Assembly: GCA_021464245.1 (NCBI GenBank)
Contig: JADCRB010000024.1
Location: 1,056,181 to 1,120,180, forward strand
From: Carallia brachiata
Lineage: Eukaryota; Streptophyta; Magnoliopsida; Malpighiales; Rhizophoraceae
Direction: 5' to 3'
DNA: 64,000 nt
Shown here: one piece after another, positions 58,799 to 64,000 of the stretch
Layout: each line of letters begins with the position of its first letter
Position numbering within the stretch: position 1 is the first letter of the stretch
Translations under genes and position numbers: made by a program
The notes under the pieces: model-generated
Databases searched by the model: none
Told to the model about the DNA's origin: nothing
The model's input: only the letters and a program-made list of their open reading frames with translations

Positions 58799-61700
58799 AT
58801 GGGTTGCTGTGCGAGCCAAAACGCGGATTCGAAGGCCAGCAGATTGGCCCGGTGGCGATCCACCGGCATTGTTGCTTTGCGTGACGCTAAGTTGAAGGCA
58901 ATTCCCCCGTCGCCTTTTCCTTTTCTTTTTCTATATATGCTTTCCTTCTTCCTAAATTCCTTCGTGTTTTTTTTTTCTTTAAATTCTTAATAAAGTTCCT
59001 TGAGAAAAGGGAATATTAATTCTGGGTTGCTTAATTTTTCTGATTATTGTGATTATATCCTTCGATCACGTCCTTTCTCTCTCTCTATCTTTCTTGCTTA
59101 TATATATATATATATATATATGTTTCTTTTTCTTGATATGTATTTGTTTCTATGCATTTTCAATTTTTACTTTTGTGTTGGTTAGGGACGTTTACGATAT
59201 AGAAAAATCCTGTCTAATCTTGTGAAACTTCGTTTAAGTGATGCTTCGCTGGTTTATCCTTTTTCTTATTTCTTGTTCTAATATCTGTAAAAATATTCTT
59301 ATGGTAAGGAAACTTTGAATGCTGACACTTCATGGCACCAGATGCTTGCAACTGCTGCGAGTTTATGTGAAAGAATATGATTTTTTTTGCGACTGAAATT
59401 GATTGTGCTATTATCGGAATTTAGACGCGGCTTGTTTAGATAACATGCTGTGATTCTGGTTGAGGAATTGGCTTTAGTTCACAAAGCATCTCTTTTTCAT
59501 CCCTGAACTTACGTGTTGCTTGGGTTTTTTTTTTTTTTTTTCATGAACAGTCATTTCCGGATGAGGTCCTTGATCTAGAGAGGTCTGTGCGCACACTTGA
59601 CTTGACACACAATAGACTAGGTAATGGCTTGTTCTTCGCTTAGCTCTAAATGAATGAGGCAGTGAATTGAAGGATGTTTTTCTGGATTTCGCTCCTCAGA
59701 TTTCTTTTACATTTGTCATGATTTGAGTCAACATAGTTTGCAAGAAAATTTAGCTGACGGAAAAGTTTTTTAATTTCTGTATGCAGTTGAGATTCCGGTG
59801 GAGATTGGCAAATTAATTAACATGCAACGCCTGGTAAGAGTAACAAACTTGCAGCTATGGTCACTTATCCTGGCCCTTCCTTTTCTTTTGAGAATTTCTA
59901 TATAAAGGCAAATTTTGTGGACAGTGCAAAACTCTTTTGGGCTATCTAAAATGTTTAGTTTGTCTTTTTTTTTTTTTTTACATTTTTATTATTGACTATG
60001 AATTCTTTACTCATTATCTATTCTGAAGAATTCGCACATAGCATGCTGTTTGTTTGCTGATCTTTGGGAGACCACTAATGGTCATGCCTGTAACATTCTC
60101 ATACATTGCATGATGGTTTAATCCATTCAGAGTACGGACACACAAATTGATTAATGTCATACAGACAATTGATTGTAGATTAATCATTCATCTGGAAGTA
60201 ATCCTATCTATATATATGATGGCAGGATTGCATGCTATAGTAGTAGAGTATTACGGAATTTTATTGGGCATATTAATTGTGTTTTGCTTTTTATAACATC
60301 TAGTTGGGTAGAACTTGGGTGCTAATTGAAGTATTTAGTTCCTTTCAGATCTTGGCTGACAATCTTATTGAGCGACTACCAGTGAATTTGGGGAAGCTGC
60401 AATCTTTAAAAGTTATGACTCTTGATGGAAATCAGATTACGTCACTGCCTGATGAATGTAATATTCTTCTCTAATAAGTAAGAGAATTTTATTATTATTA
60501 TTTTTTTAAGTTGTATCCTCTATTTTGTGATTTGCAGAATTGCTTTTTGTCTTTCTTTGCAACCTTTTCTTGCAAGAGGGTAGCTGTTCTTACAGCACTC
60601 TGTGTTCTTTGTGTCTAGTGGGCCAGCTGGTAAGGCTTGAACGGCTGTCTATCTCAGGAAACTCGTTAACCTTCTTGCCTGAGACAATTGGAAGCTTGCG
60701 CAACGTAAGTGGCTTCATACCTGCACTACTTAAGTAAGGAAGGAGATCTCAAAAGAATCAAAACTGAGATAATTAGGATCTCTAGTGCTAGAGATAGCTC
60801 ATGAATAACTTTTAGGTGAAATTCCACGACGATGGGTTTTGCAACTTATTTATGTGGTTTTCAGTTTCTTTCCATTGTATAATATGATGTGTTTTTGAAT
60901 GCAGTTGTCACTTTTAAATTTGTCAAACAACAAATTGAAGACCCTTCCAGAATCAATAGGGAGTTGCTTCTCCTTGGAAGAATTGCAAGCGAATGGTACG
61001 CACAGATCTATTTTTTTCTGCTCATTCATTCACGATTGATTACTAATATTTCTGTTTGCAAACAGTTGCATCCCATAGGCACAGATTCCTTACTTTGCAA
61101 TTTCATCGATATCTGTGGATAGGAAAACCGTGAGGAAAATTTTCCATTCTTTGAATTTTATTTCCTGTAAGGTAGAAATTGATCTGTCCACTTTCCATTG
61201 CCACTTCAGTTGTCTGCCTCTAGCAGAAGTTATGAAGAGTACGATAATTTTTTCAATGGAATTATCGCAAACATGAAATTTTGGTGACTTATGTGGACCC
61301 TAAGTATGGGTCATGCCAGGTGATATGGTTTACACAGGTTAGAAGTTCCATACATAATGTCCTGAGCTTTACAAATGATTACCTCAAACATGCCAGGAAC
61401 TTTTCTTAATGCACTTATTGGTTTCCTTAGTGATTCACAACCACTCGTGATTAATTTCATATTGGATTCCTTGAGAGTTAAGGATTAGTGATCTATTTTG
61501 GAAATTGAATGGATTGTGTTAGACATATGCAAGGAACTAAGCACAAGGGGTTGCATTCTTGCTTAGTCTCGTAAGATGAAAGCCCTTTTGTGTGGTTTTG
61601 AATGTGAGGAATAAGCTGTGCACTTCCTCTTTTAGTAGCTAGAAAAGTTGGTATATCTTGCATGGGTGCCACGGGCTTTCCCATCTCCTCTTTTTTTTGT

Positions 61701-62823
61701 GTGTTTTTTTTTAAATAATTCAATCTGTTTAATGCCATAAATATTAAGAACACTGCTGAAACTTAGTTATTTTTGCAAATGTTGCAGATAATCTTATTGA
61801 AGATCTTCCTGCCTCTGTTTGCAATCTCATTCACTTGAAGTCCCTTTCCTTGAACAATAATCGTGTGAGCCAGGTACCATCAAGTTCAAATTCTATCTGA
61901 AATTAATATATTGTGCTGACTTCATTAGTTATCAACTTATTTAAATGTAATTGGTAAATTGAATAGTTGAAAATAGGTTGAAATATAATTTAGAATTGGA
62001 ATTATAGCAAGTGTAATCCGTCATTTAGTGAAATACACATTTCTCGAAATGTTTTTCAATATTCTTTTTAATCATTTAATTGCATTTTTCGCTACTACCT
62101 GAATGGGGGGAAAGAAACCAATTTCCCTGAATTCATGTTCCCACCAATTAAAGCAGTAGTCATATTTGATAAGTTGGTATTTCAACACCAAATATTATTG
62201 GCTCACAGTACACTTTTTATCTAACTCATGCTGTTTACTTCAAAATTATATTTTGGTTTAAATTTTGTCATGGTTTTGAATTTATGATAACTTGGTTCCC
62301 CCATTAATTCATTTTTAGGTAATAGTGTAATTCCCCCTTGTTGCTGCTATTCATATTTTTCAGTTTTAGTTTTTAAAGGAAATTCTTTGTTGGGAAGACA
62401 GAAGATGAAGGGTATTATATAAACCTTGTATCACTATATGGTCGTGAAAAAAAAAAAAAACATTAGTCAATTTTTGCACTCCACCAAATTTGAGTTATGA
62501 ATACCTGTTTCAACAATGAATATTCATTCTCATGTCTTGTGATCAACAGATACCATCAAATCTGTTGAAAGACTGCAAAGCTCTCCAAAATATTGCCTTG
62601 CATGACAATCCAATTTCAATGGAGCAATTTCAGCAGGTAAGCTTCTGTGGCGCTTGTCTGATTGTTCTCTAAAATTGAGCTTTCTTACTTAATGATCTAA
62701 AATTCCTCTTAGATGGAAGGATTTCAAGAGTTTGAAGCTAGAAGGAAGAGGAAGTTTGACAAGCAAATTGATTCAAATGTGATGATTAGTTCCAAAGGTC
62801 TTGATGAAGGGGTCGATCTATGA
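58799..62823 (+). CDS. Plant leucine-rich-repeat protein with N-myristoylation signal (LRRC57-like)
   Basis: Nine exons: 58799-58897, 59551-59620, 59787-59833, 60349-60457, 60619-60704, 60905-60995, 61788-61873, 62550-62636, 62713-62823; 261 aa with no frame break. MGCCASQNADSKASR gives Gly-2 for myristoylation and Cys-3/4 for palmitoylation, so membrane attachment is expected. About eight 23-residue LRRs follow (LDLTHNRL, LILADNLIERLPVNLG, LSISGNSLTFLPETIG, LSLNNNRVSQIPSNLL). The tail is FEARRKRKFDKQIDSNVMIS. Intron 1 has an apparent GC donor (TTGAAG|GCAATT), since no GT in reach keeps the family junction KLK|SFPDEV. Intron 4 acceptor is TGTCTAG at 60618; the upstream CAG at 60538 would add non-family residues. 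Function unknown. Confidence 0.94.
59099..59121. repeat. TA microsatellite in LRR intron 1
   Basis: About 11 uninterrupted TA units within the intron. Confidence 0.85.
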
Positions 62824-64000
62824 CCCACCCCTCGCAAAGTGTAAGTATTGCAACAAACAAGTTTCTGTTATAGAGATTATTGGTTAATGGGGTCTTTAAT
62901 TAATGTTGACTACAAACTCAGCCTCTGGATGAGAGAACACTGCAACAGTATAAGTAATGCTGAAGCTTTGAGTCCAGAGTAACGTATGAGCACAATTCTA
63001 GAAATTAACTTTGTAGATTCTTGGTCAGTTTCACATATTTTCTTGGTTAAAGTTAGTGGTCTTGAACAGTTTGGGTCAAGTAGGTTTGGGTCGGGCCAAT
63101 TTCAAGCTTGGGTCATGAAAGTTAAACCCCTTATCATTAGAGTTAGGATCAATCCACTGGTTGGCCTACTTTTTTTTAACAATTATATTTCCTGTTTTTG
63201 AACTATTTTGTTAAAATTTTAATATATATTAGAATATGTCAAAAAAATATTTTTTTATCCTTTTTTGTATATTAGCTTGTACCAAAAGTGCACAACTGTA
63301 TAATATATAAGATTAACTAAAAGATCTAAAGACCAACCTAAAATTCGGCATATATTTATCTAAAAGACGAAATATTAATGTTGTATACCTTAGATATGTT
63401 TATATTACGTCAACATGTTACATAAATAAAATAATAAGTAAAGAAAAAGAAACGTTAAATAGTAACTTTGGAAGTTCAAATGGTAGAAACTATACTTTTT
63501 TTGGACATGAGATTTATGGTTAAATCTTAGAATCTTGCATTTCACTTCTTTTGTTATTTCTAGAAAAATGTCTTGACCTTCAGGTCTATCATACCCAACC
63601 TGGAAATTTCCGAGTTATTCAGAATCAGGTCATTATTGGATTTTGGTCAAAAATCAACCCTTATCATAATTTTCTCTAGCAGGTTTGTAATTTGATTTAT
63701 CTAGTTAAGGTCCTTGTTTCTGTTGTAATGTAGTACCAACTTCACTTCTACATCATTCCCTTTTGTTTTTAGTTGAACGATTGTGTTTGTATTCCACTTG
63801 TTTATTATATATGGATCAGATACCATCTCTGCATTGAATTATGTTTGCAAGACATCATTAGCAATGGAACAGATTCATTGGGGAACACACAAGCACACCA
63901 CGCCCGGACCAGTGCGGTCATGCCAAAGGCTTACCTATTTATCCCAAGTCTTCCAGATTGTTTTTATTCGTTACCTGGTTCTTATGTTCGCAAATTAACT
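62824..64000. other. 3' flank of LRR gene, right-edge spacer
   Basis: The left part is the expected 3' UTR. The rest is AT-rich spacer with no recognisable gene; short frames near 62986-63201 and 63783-63998 lack family features. Confidence 0.5.

Noticed and set aside
60540..60737. Extra LRR exon starting at the CAG at 60538
   Set aside because: It would insert non-LRR residues before GQLVRLERL; the TAG acceptor at 60618 restores the family sequence and phase.

Overview
The window is nuclear DNA of a flowering plant, most likely a eudicot. Genes are split by short GT-AG introns, the spacers are AT-rich, and nearly every recognisable protein belongs to a plant family (PIF-type bHLH, remorin, SNAP33, plant CaM-binding protein, GH79 heparanase-like). 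I could not determine the species.

Layout from left to right. 1.7-5.1 kb (+): a plant calmodulin-binding protein with a spliced 5' leader. 6.0-6.3 kb: a SINE with a 14-bp target-site duplication. 9.22-13.96 kb: a decayed Mutator-like element (MULE) with long terminal inverted repeats and a probable 9-bp target duplication; it holds a transposase relic on the minus strand and a GRF zinc-finger relic on the plus strand. 15.1-19.2 kb (-): a UNE10/PIF8-type bHLH. 21.6-22.9 kb (-): exon fragments resembling the remorin gene beside them. 24.1-25.9 kb (-): a remorin. 26.8-34.9 kb (-): a large SCAPER homolog. 35-39 kb: AT-rich spacer with two foldback elements. 39.1-44.5 kb (+): a heparanase-like GH79 enzyme. 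45.5 kb (+): ISD11/LYRM4. 47.0-49.5 kb (-): SNAP33. 52.3-56.3 kb (-): a coiled-coil protein of unknown function. 58.8-62.8 kb (+): a small, probably N-myristoylated leucine-rich-repeat protein.

These are unrelated single genes of an ordinary plant gene neighbourhood. There is no operon or cluster logic linking them, and I found no convincing new biological system.

The strongest window-wide oddity is that seven of nine genes are broken by small indels, mostly one base in or next to a short homopolymer, while all splice sites and reading phases stay intact. Adding or removing the base restores a family-typical protein each time. I read this as residual consensus error in the assembly rather than seven pseudogenes. 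Two introns appear to use GC donors (GH79 intron 7 and LRR intron 1). Exon coordinates were built by hand from splice consensus, phase and family similarity recalled from memory, with no alignment software.
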